Below are positions 32,167 to 41,380 of a DNA stretch of 64,000 nt, piece by piece. Below the pieces are notes generated by a model, which was not told where the DNA came from, did not search any database, and saw only the letters and a list, made by a program, of their open reading frames with translations. The stretch covers positions 8,482 to 72,481 of the forward strand of contig CAMTXZ010000075.1 in the NCBI GenBank assembly GCA_947085765.1, read 5' to 3'. Every line of letters starts with the position of its first letter. Within the stretch, counting starts at the first letter, position 1. This stretch comes from JAKFXL01 sp947085765. Lineage in GTDB: Bacteria > Pseudomonadota > Gammaproteobacteria > Tenderiales > Tenderiaceae. Made by a program: the position numbers and the translations under genes.

Positions 32167-34080
32167 ATGGCATCAGGTATGTTAGGTGTAGGTATTTCCG
32201 GACTGCTGGCGTATCAACGCAGCCTGCAGACGGTGAGCCATAATATCGCCAACGCCAATACCGAAGGATATAGTCGCCAGCGTGTCGATCTTGGTACCCA
32301 GTTGCCGAATCGTGTGGGTACCAGTTTTATTGGCAATGGCGTCACTATTACCGGGGTTACCCGGATCTACGACAGTTTTCTTACTGATCAGGTCCGTACC
32401 TACACATCCAGCTATAACCAGTCTGATATCTACGCGCAGCAATCAAGCATGATTGATGAGTTGCTGGCCGATCCTCAAGTCGGCCTGATGCCGACTATGG
32501 AAGGTTTTTTTAGCTCTGTTCAGGGAGTATCCAATGATCCTTCGTCAATACCTGCGCGACAGGCGTTGGTCACCCAGGCTGAGACGATGGTGGATCGGTT
32601 TAAATATCTTGATAGACGTTATGAGGATATCCGTTCTCAGGTGAATCAGCAGATCAGTGGCACCGTCGCTGAGATCAATGGCCTTGCCAAGGCGATTGGT
32701 GATATCAATCGCGAGATTGTATTGAGTCCTGGCGGAAGTCCACCCAATGATCTGCTCGATAGTCGCGATATTCTGCTGAATAAACTTTCAGAGCGGGTAT
32801 CGGTCACCACCTTGATGCAGGACAATGGGGCGATAGATGTGTTTATCGGTAAAGGGCAGACCCTGGTGCTTAATTTTGATGCCAATAAACTGGCAACAAC
32901 TCAAAACAAATATGACATTAGCCAGCTTGAGATAAGCATCGACAACGGTTTTGGCGGTAAGTTGGAGATATCTGACTATGTCAGTGGCGGCAAGCTTGGT
33001 GGGTTGCTCGATTTTCGTAAAAATGTGCTGACACCGGCGCAGAATTCATTGGGCGCGTTAGCGATTGGTCTGAGTGAGACTTTTAATGCCCAGCATAAAT
33101 TAGGGCAAGATCTTAACGGGGTGCTTGGGACTGATTTTTTCAAGACCTCACCACTGCAGGTATTGCCAGGTAAAGGCTCCCCTTCAACCGTAGCCGCTAC
33201 TTTGGTGGATGCAAAGCAACTCACTAACGATGATTATACATTGCGGTTTGATGGCGGTAATAACTACACCATGATCCGTAGCTCCGACAAACAGGTCTTT
33301 GCCATCAATACCGGTGGCGCATCGCCTTATACTACGGCCACGATGGATGGTTTTAACTTAACCATTAGCGCAGGCGCGGCCGTGGGCGACAGCTATCTTA
33401 TCCGTCCCGGTAAAACCGGTGCTTCATTGATTGATTTGAACATCACTAATGCCCGGGAGGTGGCGGCCGGTACACCGATTCAGGCGCAGAAATCTATCGG
33501 CAACCTCGGCACAGGAACGATCTCGGCGGGCAATGTTACCAACACAGCCACGCTGCCATTAGGTGGGGGGGGTATCACGCTGACATATAACACCGGCAAT
33601 ATCATGGTAAGCGGTGCTACCCCAGCCTCTGTTCCTTATGTGAATGGTGGCAAGATTCTGCTTAATGATCCCGGTAATGGTACGGGCATTGAGTTTTCTA
33701 TCAGTGGCATACCCACTAATGGCGATGTCTTCACTATTGGCGATAACATCAAAGGTGTAGGGGACAATCGTAATGCACTGCTGCTAGGCAAGTTGCAGAC
33801 TCAGCGCATGTTAGGCGGTGGTAATGCCAGCTATGACGAATTTTATGGCGGCATGGTGGCAGAGGTAGGCATCAAGACCAATCAGGCCCGAGTCACCAAT
33901 GAGTCACAGTTACGCCTGAAGGATCAGGCGGTAAATGCACGTGATGCGTTGTCGGGTGTCAATCTCGACGAAGAGGCCGCCAATCTGGTGAAGTTCCAGC
34001 AGGCCTATCAAGCGGCCTCCCAGATCATCGTGGCCACCAATACGATGTTCCAATCACTGTTAGCGGCACTGCGAGGGTAG
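32167..34080 (+). CDS. flgK: Flagellar hook-filament junction protein FlgK
   Basis: FlgK (HAP1) is the first junction ring on the hook. The 637-residue protein has the N-terminal LLAYQRSLQTVSHNIANANTEGYSRQRV and C-terminal SGVNLDEEAANLVKFQQAYQAASQI, both hallmark sequences. Length is in the usual range (547-680). It is chaperoned by FlgN. It is separated from flgJ by 99 bp and followed 3 bp later by flgL. Confidence 0.96.
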   Translation: MASGMLGVGISGLLAYQRSLQTVSHNIANANTEGYSRQRVDLGTQLPNRVGTSFIGNGVTITGVTRIYDSFLTDQVRTYTSSYNQSDIYAQQSSMIDELLADPQVGLMPTMEGFFSSVQGVSNDPSSIPARQALVTQAETMVDRFKYLDRRYEDIRSQVNQQISGTVAEINGLAKAIGDINREIVLSPGGSPPNDLLDSRDILLNKLSERVSVTTLMQDNGAIDVFIGKGQTLVLNFDANKLATTQNKYDISQLEISIDNGFGGKLEISDYVSGGKLGGLLDFRKNVLTPAQNSLGALAIGLSETFNAQHKLGQDLNGVLGTDFFKTSPLQVLPGKGSPSTVAATLVDAKQLTNDDYTLRFDGGNNYTMIRSSDKQVFAINTGGASPYTTATMDGFNLTISAGAAVGDSYLIRPGKTGASLIDLNITNAREVAAGTPIQAQKSIGNLGTGTISAGNVTNTATLPLGGGGITLTYNTGNIMVSGATPASVPYVNGGKILLNDPGNGTGIEFSISGIPTNGDVFTIGDNIKGVGDNRNALLLGKLQTQRMLGGGNASYDEFYGGMVAEVGIKTNQARVTNESQLRLKDQAVNARDALSGVNLDEEAANLVKFQQAYQAASQIIVATNTMFQSLLAALRG

Positions 34081-34083
34081 TCT

Positions 34084-34986
34084 ATGCGTATCTCCACTCA
34101 GATGATGCAACGGTTGGCGGTCGGTTCGATACTTGACCGGCAATCCTCTTTGAGTCAAACCCAGCAGCAGTTAGCAACGGGACGCAAGTTTCTAACCCCT
34201 TCTGAGGATCCTTCGGCATCAACGCAGGTGTTGACGAATAATCAGCGGCTCAGTATCACCAAGCAATATCAGACAAATGCCGATCGGGCCACCTCTCGTT
34301 TAGAGTCTGAAGAGTCGATACTGGCGGCGGCAGGCAACTCATTGCAACGTATTCGCGAGTTGACAGTTCAGAGTCAGAATGGTCTGTTAGGAACAAACGA
34401 GCGTGGTGCTATTGCTGCTGAGTTGGATCAGCGGCTGGCCGAACTGATGGATCTGGCCAATAGCAAGGATGGCAGCGGTGAGTATCTCTTCTCCGGTTTT
34501 CAGGGCAATACCGAACCGTTTGTGAACAGTGCTCCGGGTGTTTACGATTATCAGGGCGATCAGGGGCAGCGTAAATTGCAGGTGAGTCCAACCCGCCAGA
34601 TACCCACATCCGATCCCGGCTCTGCGCTATTTGTTGATTTGCCCTACAGCGGTGGTGGCACACAGAATATTTTTAAGACGATCTACGATTTATCCACAGC
34701 ATTGAAAAGCGGTACCCCGGTAGGCGCGGTGCTGGATGATATTGATACATCGATGGACAGACTTTTCAGTGTCAGAGCCGAAATCGGCGGTCGCATGAAT
34801 TCGATTGATAGTCAGAAGAATATCAATGAACAGTACACCGTACAGCTCGAGGGCTTGCTCTCATCGATACAGGATCTCGACTATGCCGAAGCGATAGGGC
34901 GACTGAATCTGCAACTCACCGGACTACAAGCAGCGCAGCAGTCGTTCCAGAAGATTCAGAGTCTGTCGCTTTTTAATTACATCTAA
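34084..34986 (+). CDS. flgL: Flagellar hook-filament junction protein FlgL
   Basis: FlgL (HAP3) is the second junction ring, joining FlgK to the flagellin filament. The 300-residue protein resembles flagellin at both ends: LSQTQQQLATGRKFLTPSEDPSAS near the N terminus and YAEAIGRLNLQLTGLQAAQQSFQKIQ at the C terminus. Length is close to E. coli FlgL (317). It is the last gene of the flgF-L group. Confidence 0.95.
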   Translation: MRISTQMMQRLAVGSILDRQSSLSQTQQQLATGRKFLTPSEDPSASTQVLTNNQRLSITKQYQTNADRATSRLESEESILAAAGNSLQRIRELTVQSQNGLLGTNERGAIAAELDQRLAELMDLANSKDGSGEYLFSGFQGNTEPFVNSAPGVYDYQGDQGQRKLQVSPTRQIPTSDPGSALFVDLPYSGGGTQNIFKTIYDLSTALKSGTPVGAVLDDIDTSMDRLFSVRAEIGGRMNSIDSQKNINEQYTVQLEGLLSSIQDLDYAEAIGRLNLQLTGLQAAQQSFQKIQSLSLFNYI

Positions 34987-35284
34987 CGGCTGACACTCTC
35001 TATAGTCGTGGCGGTGGGGTAGACCCTACTGTTTAGACGTTGTTTATAACCCCTCTTGCTACAAGATAGGCCAATGTGATGGCCATTGCCTGGCCACGTC
35101 AATGTTTCGCCGTTACCCCATCAAACCCGATACAGCTATCGCCAACAAATTGTCGAACTCCCTGTATCTGCACCTATGCTTATGAAACTAAGTGAAATTA
35201 TATATGGCACAAATATTGAATTGATCTACTTTAGAAGCTCAATCTAAAACATGATCATGTCCAATAACTGCGCAGGTACTAAAA
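34987..35284. other. Intergenic region between flgL and the glycan operon
   Basis: These 298 bp are the largest gap on the plus strand of the flagellar region. The first 200 bp show no open frame and no strong hairpin. The last 90 bp become AT-rich and contain the sigma-54-like site at 35205. No flgB/flgF-type enhancer block is present. Confidence 0.5.
35205..35220 (+). promoter_or_regulatory. Sigma-54-like promoter of the glycan operon
   Basis: TGGCAC-N5-TTGAA has a perfect -24 hexamer and correct spacing, but the -12 GC is GA. It lies 65 bp upstream of the pseB ATG with the rest of the spacer AT-rich. This is a plausible but imperfect site. Confidence 0.4.
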
Positions 35285-36283
35285 ATGTTTGATGGCAAAT
35301 CAATATTGATTACCGGCGGCACAGGCTCCTTTGGGCAGCGTTATGTCAAAACCCTGTTGGAGCGTTACAAACCTTCAAGGCTCATCATCTACTCACGTGA
35401 TGAGCTGAAGCAGTACGAGATGCAGCAGCAGTACAACGGTCCGATGATGCGTTATTTCATCGGTGATGTGCGCGATGGCGACCGGCTGAAGCAGGCAACA
35501 CGTAATGTAGATTTCATCATCCATGCGGCGGCCATGAAACATGTGCCAGCGGCAGAATACAATCCGATGGAGTGTATCAAGACCAACATCCATGGTGCTC
35601 AGAACGTTATTGAGGCAGCGCTGGAGAACAATGTCGAGAAGGTGATTGCGCTCTCCACCGACAAGGCGGCCAATCCCGTTAACCTCTATGGCGCCACCAA
35701 GCTGGCCTCGGACAAACTCTTCATCGCGGCCAATAATATTGTTGGTTCGCGACAGACCCGTTTTGCTGTGGTCCGTTATGGCAATGTGGTGGGATCACGT
35801 GGTTCTGTGGTGCCGTTCTTCAAAAAATTGTTGGCAGAGGGGGCGGCGGCACTGCCGATCACCGATGAACGGATGACCCGTTTCTGGATCACCCTGCAGC
35901 AGGGGGTCGATTTTGTCTTGAAGGATTTCCATCGTATGCAGGGCGGCGAGCTCTATGTGCCCAAGATCCCCTCCATCAGAATCATGGATCTGGCGGAGTC
36001 GGTGGCACCCGGCATGCCGGTTGAGTTTGTTGGTATCCGCCCGGGTGAAAAGCTGCATGAGATTATGTGTCCCGCCGATGATTCACACCTGACGCTCGAC
36101 TTTGGTGATCATTACGTCATTGGCCCGACGATTCAGATGTTCAGAAATGTAAATTTTGAAACCAACCGCCTCGGTGAAAAGGGCAAGACGGTTGAGCAGG
36201 GGTTCTTCTACAGTTCCGGTAATAACAGTGACTTTCTGTCGGTGCCACAACTGGTGGAGCTCAACCGGGAGTTGGGATTGTGA
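35285..36283 (+). CDS. pseB: UDP-GlcNAc 4,6-dehydratase (inverting) PseB
   Basis: PseB is the first enzyme of pseudaminic acid synthesis. It turns UDP-GlcNAc into UDP-2-acetamido-2,6-dideoxy-L-arabino-4-hexulose by 4,6-dehydration with C5 inversion. The 332-residue SDR-type protein has the NAD motif ITGGTGSFGQRYVKTLL, the LSTDKAANPVNLYGATK block with the catalytic Tyr and Lys (YGATK), and the C-terminal PGEKLHE. Length is normal (about 333). It is the first gene of a 12-gene operon; pseC starts with a GTG overlapping its stop by 4 bp. LegB-type (non-inverting) enzymes are longer and membrane-linked, so PseB is preferred. Confidence 0.93.
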   Translation: MFDGKSILITGGTGSFGQRYVKTLLERYKPSRLIIYSRDELKQYEMQQQYNGPMMRYFIGDVRDGDRLKQATRNVDFIIHAAAMKHVPAAEYNPMECIKTNIHGAQNVIEAALENNVEKVIALSTDKAANPVNLYGATKLASDKLFIAANNIVGSRQTRFAVVRYGNVVGSRGSVVPFFKKLLAEGAAALPITDERMTRFWITLQQGVDFVLKDFHRMQGGELYVPKIPSIRIMDLAESVAPGMPVEFVGIRPGEKLHEIMCPADDSHLTLDFGDHYVIGPTIQMFRNVNFETNRLGEKGKTVEQGFFYSSGNNSDFLSVPQLVELNRELGL

Positions 36284-37419
36284 TCCCCTACGGTCGCCAG
36301 TGCATCACTGCTGATGATCTCGAGGCGGTTGCCGAGACACTGCAATCGGATTGGTTGACCACCGGCCCCAAGGTAGATGAGTTTGAACGTGCCGTTGCCG
36401 ATTATGTTGGAACGGGCCATGGGCTGGCGGTCTGCAATGGCACGGCGGCACTGCACTGTGCGGCTGTCGCGGCGGGCATCGGTCCCGGCGATGAGGTGAT
36501 TGTGCCGGCCATCACCTTTGTGGCAACGGCCAATGCCGCTGTGTTTCAAAACGGAGTCCCGGTCTTTGCCGATGTTGATCGCGATACACTTTTGATTGAT
36601 CCCGATTCGGTTGAAGCAAAAATCACGGCAAAGACCAAGGCGATCTTCGCCGTCGATTATGCCGGACAGCCGTGTGACTACGCGGCGCTGCGCACTATCG
36701 CTGATCGACACAAACTTGTCCTAGTGGCCGATGCCAGCCACTCCATCGGCGCCGCCTCTGAGCTGGGCAAAGTCGGGCAGCTGGCCGATCTAACCACCTT
36801 TAGTTTTCATCCCGTCAAACCCATCACCACTGGTGAAGGGGGCATGGTGGTGACCAATGACGAGACAATGTGGCGCACCATGCGCCGTTTCCGTAACCAC
36901 GGCATCGACAACGATAGCCGCCAGCGTGAAGCATCAGGACAGTGGTTTTATGAGATGGTGGCGCTTGGTTACAACTACCGCATTCCCGATATTCTCTGCG
37001 CCCTGGGCATCTCACAACTTAAAAAATTGGCTGGCTGGATTAAACGACGGCAGGCGATTGCCGCCCAGTATGACAATGCCTTTGCCAGCGTTGCTGGCAT
37101 CACGCCACTGCTCACCCGGCCGGGCGTCTCACACGGTTACCATCTGTATGTCATCAGGGTCGATGAGCAGCGCTTTGGCATATCCCGCGATGAGCTGTTC
37201 CGACTATTACGAGAAAAGGGAATCGGTGTGAACGTACATTACCTGCCACTCAACCTGCACCGTTTTTATCGTGAGAATTTTTCCGCCCATGCCGGGCAGT
37301 GTCCGGTGGCGGAGCAGGTTTTTACTGAACTGTTATCACTGCCGATCTATCCCGGCATGAGTGAAACTCAAGTGGTGGAGGTGATCGCTGCGGTCAAGGG
37401 TGAGGCAATTGCATCATGA
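36280..37419 (+). CDS. pseC: UDP-4-keto sugar aminotransferase PseC
   Basis: PseC adds a 4-amino group to the PseB product, using PLP and glutamate. The 379-residue DegT/DnrJ-family protein has the family start IPYGRQCITADDLEAV, the PLP-binding D151 in VADASHSIGA and the Schiff-base K180 in FSFHPVKPITTGEGG. Length matches PseC (about 380). The GTG start at 36280 overlaps pseB by four bases and the gene overlaps the next by four bases (ATGA). Confidence 0.93.
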   Translation: MIPYGRQCITADDLEAVAETLQSDWLTTGPKVDEFERAVADYVGTGHGLAVCNGTAALHCAAVAAGIGPGDEVIVPAITFVATANAAVFQNGVPVFADVDRDTLLIDPDSVEAKITAKTKAIFAVDYAGQPCDYAALRTIADRHKLVLVADASHSIGAASELGKVGQLADLTTFSFHPVKPITTGEGGMVVTNDETMWRTMRRFRNHGIDNDSRQREASGQWFYEMVALGYNYRIPDILCALGISQLKKLAGWIKRRQAIAAQYDNAFASVAGITPLLTRPGVSHGYHLYVIRVDEQRFGISRDELFRLLREKGIGVNVHYLPLNLHRFYRENFSAHAGQCPVAEQVFTELLSLPIYPGMSETQVVEVIAAVKGEAIAS

Positions 37420-38282
37420 AACAGGGCCCTAAATTTATTGCTGAGGTCTCCAGCAACCACAGCCGTGATCTGAATCGTGCGCTTGAATTTATTGATACCG
37501 CCGCCGCAATCGGTTGTGATGCAGTGAAGTTCCAGCTCTTCAAAATCGAGCAGCTCTTTGCCCCGGTGATCCTGGCGCAGAGTGAAAATCATCGTAAACG
37601 CAAAGAGTGGGAGCTGCCGTTAGAGTTTCTGCCGCACCTGCATCAACGCTGCCGTGAAAAAAATATCGAGTTCAGCTGTACCCCTTTTTATCTTGAGGCG
37701 GTTCAGGAGCTGCTGCCCTATGTCGATTTTTACAAGATCGCTTCGTATGAACTGTTGTGGGATGAGCTGCTGATCAAGTGTGTTGAGACCGGTAAGCCGG
37801 TCATCGTCTCCACTGGCATGGCAATCCTGCCGGAGATCAACCACGCCATCGAAGTGATGCAGAATGCAGGTGGCAACGCGTTGGCGTTGCTGCATTGTGT
37901 CTCGGCCTATCCAACCCTGGCGCAGGATTGCAATCTGGCCGCCATCACCACGATTCGTGAAGCGACAGGCGTACCACTTGGCTGGTCCGACCATACAGTA
38001 GATCCCGCCGTGATCTATCGCGCCATCAACTATTGGGGTGCTGAATATATAGAGTTTCATCTTGATCTCGATGCCAATGGTGCCGAGTACGCCAGCGGCC
38101 ACTGCTGGTTGCCGCAGCAGATGGCGGAGGTAATCGCCACCGTCAAACGTGGTTTTAGTGCCGATGGTAATGGCCGCAAAACGCCATCACCAGCAGAGCT
38201 GGCGGATCGTGACTGGCGCGCCGATCCCAAGGATGGCTTGCGACCGATGCAGAAGATTCGTGATGAGTGGGAACAACATTAA
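37416..38282 (+). CDS. Nonulosonic acid synthase-like protein (NeuB/PseI family) lacking the SAF domain
   Basis: NeuB, PseI and LegI enzymes condense PEP with a six-carbon 2,4-diamino or N-acetyl sugar to give a nine-carbon sugar acid. This 288-residue protein has the TIM-barrel part: IAEVSSNHSRDLNRA (like PseI EISANHN), AVKFQLFK, the SCTPFYLEAV segment and GWSDHT. Full-length relatives have about 345 residues, with a C-terminal SAF (antifreeze-like) domain that closes the partner's active site. That domain is absent here, and the protein ends at KIRDEWEQH with its own stop. It may be active without SAF, need a partner, or catalyse a related reaction. It overlaps pseC by four bases. Confidence 0.8.
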   Translation: MKQGPKFIAEVSSNHSRDLNRALEFIDTAAAIGCDAVKFQLFKIEQLFAPVILAQSENHRKRKEWELPLEFLPHLHQRCREKNIEFSCTPFYLEAVQELLPYVDFYKIASYELLWDELLIKCVETGKPVIVSTGMAILPEINHAIEVMQNAGGNALALLHCVSAYPTLAQDCNLAAITTIREATGVPLGWSDHTVDPAVIYRAINYWGAEYIEFHLDLDANGAEYASGHCWLPQQMAEVIATVKRGFSADGNGRKTPSPAELADRDWRADPKDGLRPMQKIRDEWEQH

Positions 38283-38297
38283 CAGGGAGTTTTACCG

Positions 38298-39044
38298 ATG
38301 GAACAACATCCACTAGTCATCATCCCGGGCGGTACACGTGGCATCGGTTTGGCTACGGCCAAGGTGCTGGCAATGCAGGGCTACGCGCTTGAACTCTGGT
38401 ATCAGAGCCGTAAGGATGATGCCGATAGCGCCCAAGAACAGTTGCAGCAGTTCTCTGTGCCGGTGCTCTGTCGTCGTGTCAATATCGTTGATCGTAAACA
38501 GGTTCAGGATGCGCTGAATGATGTTGTCAGAAATCACGCGACCATTCATGGTCTGGTAAATAACGCCGGCATCCTGCAACAGAAACCCTTCGCCACCATC
38601 AGCGATGATGATTGGGAACGTATGGTCAACGTCAACCTCAAAGGGGCGTTTATCTGTTCGCAGGAGGTGATGGCGCGCATGGCAGACAACGGTGGTGTGA
38701 TTGTCAATGTCGCCTCATCGGGTGGCCAGCTGGGTGGCATGTTGGCTGTTCACTATGCCGTGACCAAGGCTGGCATCATTGCGCTGACAAAATCGTTGGC
38801 ACGTGTCGGCGCTGCTAACGCAATACGTTGCAACTGTGTATCCCCTGGACTGATTGTGACGGAGATGACCCAGGGTGAACTAAATTCAGACGCCGGCCGC
38901 GACAAAATCTCCCTGCATGTACCGCTGGCCCGTGCCGGTGAGGCGCAGGAGGTGGCCGATGCCATTGCTTATTTGCTTTCTGAAAAAGCAACCTACATCA
39001 CCGGCCAGACACTTAACGTCAACGGCGGGTTGTACATGGGATGA
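38298..39044 (+). CDS. Short-chain dehydrogenase/reductase (FabG-like)
   Basis: The 248-residue NAD(P)H-dependent reductase has the classical SDR layout: PGGTRGIGLATA (the TGxxxGxG motif with P in place of T), NNAG, catalytic Ser in NVASSGGQLGG, YAVTK (Tyr and Lys) and a C-terminal NVNGGLYMG as in FabG. It resembles 3-oxoacyl-ACP reductases, but the setting in a sugar-nucleotide operon suggests reduction of a keto group on a sugar or on its acyl substituent. It is 15 bp after the NeuB-like gene and overlaps the next by four bases (ATGA). Confidence 0.85.
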   Translation: MEQHPLVIIPGGTRGIGLATAKVLAMQGYALELWYQSRKDDADSAQEQLQQFSVPVLCRRVNIVDRKQVQDALNDVVRNHATIHGLVNNAGILQQKPFATISDDDWERMVNVNLKGAFICSQEVMARMADNGGVIVNVASSGGQLGGMLAVHYAVTKAGIIALTKSLARVGAANAIRCNCVSPGLIVTEMTQGELNSDAGRDKISLHVPLARAGEAQEVADAIAYLLSEKATYITGQTLNVNGGLYMG

Positions 39045-40111
39045 AGCAGCTGAATCAACAGCCACACGCAGCAATCATTGGTCTTGGCCGCATCGCCTGG
39101 CGTATGGAAGATGATCTCTTGCGCACCAAACCCTGTACCTACGTGGGTGGCTATCTCAAACATGGCTGCCATATTCAGGCTGGCTGTGATGTGGATGAGA
39201 AGGCGCGGCGTGAATTTGGCAAACGTTATGGTGTTGCACCGCTCTATGAAAACTATCAGCAGATGCTGGCAGAGCAGCAGATCGATCTGCTCAGCATTTC
39301 GGCCTACGCCACCGAGCGTCATGCGATGGTGATGGCCGCTATCAAACAGAATATCCTGGCCATCTTTTGCGAGAAGGCGCTGGCCACTTCGTTGGAGCAG
39401 GCGGACGAGATGGTTACAGCACTTGAGGCGAGCAACACCACGTTTGTCACCGGCCACATGCGACGCTGGTCTAACAATTATCAACAGGTGAAGAGCATGA
39501 TCGACAGCGAGACCATTGGTCGCGTGCTCTCGGTCAATGTGCTCTTCTCCGGCAGCCTGATCCACACCGGCACCCATGCCTTTGATCTGCTGCACTGGTG
39601 GTTTGGTGCGCCGTTGGCGGCGCAGGGGCGAGTGGTCAGCAAGGCCAAAAAAGATAAACAGAGTGGTTATCGTTATAGCGACAAGGAACTTGCCGATGGT
39701 GGAGGTGTGGGACGTCTGCATTTTGCCAACGGCGTGGTGGCGACGATTGAAGGACAGGTGAAAGATTATTTTATTTTTGAGTTCGATATCGTCGGCACAA
39801 ATGGGCGTATCAGGATCGGCAATGATGGCCTCGTGCTTTATCGTCCCACTGCAAGCAAGCAGATGAGTGGCTTTGATGAGCTAATGCCTGCAACGGTTGA
39901 AACAGCAGCCCCTGTTTATGAAGGCAGTGCCTGGGATGCCGCAGTGGCAGCGTTGTTGGGGAATCAGCAGTGTCTGCAAGTAGCATCCACCGCACAAGAT
40001 GCACGTATGGCACTGGAGATGGCGCTGGCCTTCTATCACTGCCAGCAACAGGGTGGTCTTGAGGTGATGTTCCCTCTGTCGCGCAACGGATTGTCAGTCC
40101 CTTCAAGATAA
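39041..40111 (+). CDS. Gfo/Idh/MocA-family oxidoreductase
   Basis: The 356-residue NAD(P)-dependent dehydrogenase has an N-terminal Rossmann fold (IIGLGRIAW), the CEKALAT segment (family EKP motif with A for P) and a C-terminal beta-sheet domain with GTHAFDLLHWW carrying the conserved His. Family members oxidise or reduce sugar ring hydroxyls. With PseB, PseC and the SDR it is likely to act on a keto-sugar intermediate or on its nine-carbon product. The exact substrate cannot be read from the sequence. Confidence 0.85.
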   Translation: MKQLNQQPHAAIIGLGRIAWRMEDDLLRTKPCTYVGGYLKHGCHIQAGCDVDEKARREFGKRYGVAPLYENYQQMLAEQQIDLLSISAYATERHAMVMAAIKQNILAIFCEKALATSLEQADEMVTALEASNTTFVTGHMRRWSNNYQQVKSMIDSETIGRVLSVNVLFSGSLIHTGTHAFDLLHWWFGAPLAAQGRVVSKAKKDKQSGYRYSDKELADGGGVGRLHFANGVVATIEGQVKDYFIFEFDIVGTNGRIRIGNDGLVLYRPTASKQMSGFDELMPATVETAAPVYEGSAWDAAVAALLGNQQCLQVASTAQDARMALEMALAFYHCQQQGGLEVMFPLSRNGLSVPSR

Positions 40112-40118
40112 TGGTGAG

Positions 40119-41354
40119 ATGATAAATATGAATGAGTTGCCATGGACCGGCGTACAACGGCTGCAACGTAGCGATGCTGCTACACCGTTGCAGTTAACAC
40201 GCCATTGTCCCTTATGTAAAAGCAGTGCGGAGCATGAACTGTTTGCACTGCACGACTTCCAGTTTTTCACCGACCAGGCAGGCCGCAATCGCGCCGACCA
40301 TCGGGTGGTTCACTGCCAGCAGTGTGGCCTGATCTATACCAACCCCTGTTATACACCGGCAGGATTTCAGCTGCTATTTGATAAGGCCGGTTGCAGTTAT
40401 GGCCATACTGCCGGGCGCATCGGTGAACAGGTGGCGTGGCTGAACGAACAATTTCCCATCGCACAATCGCTGCTGGATGTTGGCTGTGGTAATGGCGATC
40501 TGCTTAAGGCGCTGCCGCAGACGCTCGCGCGTCACGGTATCGACATTGATGAGCAGACGCTCAACCGCGTGGCGCAGGATGCCCCCGGGATTGATTTTAG
40601 TGTCTGCGATTTTAATGGTCTGAAGGGTCTGCCGCAGGTGGATGTGATCACCATGTTCCATGTTCTGGAACATCTGCCCGACCCCGATGATTTTCTTGCT
40701 CAACTCAGATCTCTGTCGAAGCCTTCTGCTGCGCTGGTGGTCGAGGTGCCGGTGGTCGATCGCGCCGCTGAGTTGCAGGATCGTGATGTGGTTGGTTTTT
40801 TCACCGTGCAGCACCTCACACACTTCAGCAAGACAACGCTGGAACAGATGTTAGCGAAAAACGGTTGGCGTGTTGTACATGCCGAGGCGATTGCGGGTTA
40901 CAACGGTTGGCGGGTAGTGGCGGAGCATGGCCCGGTGCAAACAGATGTTGGTAATGATGCCAGCGGCCTGATAGCAGCACGTAGCTATCTTGAGGTCTGG
41001 AAACAAAATGTTGAGCTGGTGCAGCGCCGCATCGAAACATTGAATTGCGCACCGCAAATAATGATCTGGGGAGCAGGGCAGCACACTGAGTATCTGGCGT
41101 TGCTGACACGCCTGTTTGAACTGGATGCCAGTTTTGTTGTGGTGGATAGTGATCCGATGAAACAGGGAGAGCACTACCACTCGTTGCCGGTGCTATCGCC
41201 GGATCAGGTTCCAGAACATGAGTGGCGCAGCGGAAACTTCCCAATAGTGATCTCCACCTATGGTGGCCAGGAAAGCCTGTTGGCAATCTTGAAAGAGAAG
41301 GGTGTGGCTGCCGCCAGAATCATCACACTCTATGACCGGACATCACGTTACTAA
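40119..41354 (+). CDS. SAM-dependent methyltransferase of the sugar C-methyltransferase type
   Basis: The 411-residue protein (or 408 from the ATG at 40128, which is better spaced from the ribosome site GGTGAG) has three parts. An N-terminal zinc-finger-like segment has CPLC and CQQCG pairs (about 28-71). A class I Rossmann methyltransferase has LLDVGCGNGDLL and FHVLEHLPD. A C-terminal NAD-like fold has MIWGAGQHTEYLALL. That order matches the sugar 3-C-methyltransferases (TylCIII/NovU type). Those act on 4-keto or 3-keto sugars, so it could methylate a carbon or a hydroxyl of the glycan precursor. Confidence 0.8.
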   Translation: MINMNELPWTGVQRLQRSDAATPLQLTRHCPLCKSSAEHELFALHDFQFFTDQAGRNRADHRVVHCQQCGLIYTNPCYTPAGFQLLFDKAGCSYGHTAGRIGEQVAWLNEQFPIAQSLLDVGCGNGDLLKALPQTLARHGIDIDEQTLNRVAQDAPGIDFSVCDFNGLKGLPQVDVITMFHVLEHLPDPDDFLAQLRSLSKPSAALVVEVPVVDRAAELQDRDVVGFFTVQHLTHFSKTTLEQMLAKNGWRVVHAEAIAGYNGWRVVAEHGPVQTDVGNDASGLIAARSYLEVWKQNVELVQRRIETLNCAPQIMIWGAGQHTEYLALLTRLFELDASFVVVDSDPMKQGEHYHSLPVLSPDQVPEHEWRSGNFPIVISTYGGQESLLAILKEKGVAAARIITLYDRTSRY

Positions 41355-41380
41355 ATCGAAGATGAAATGGAATTTTAATC

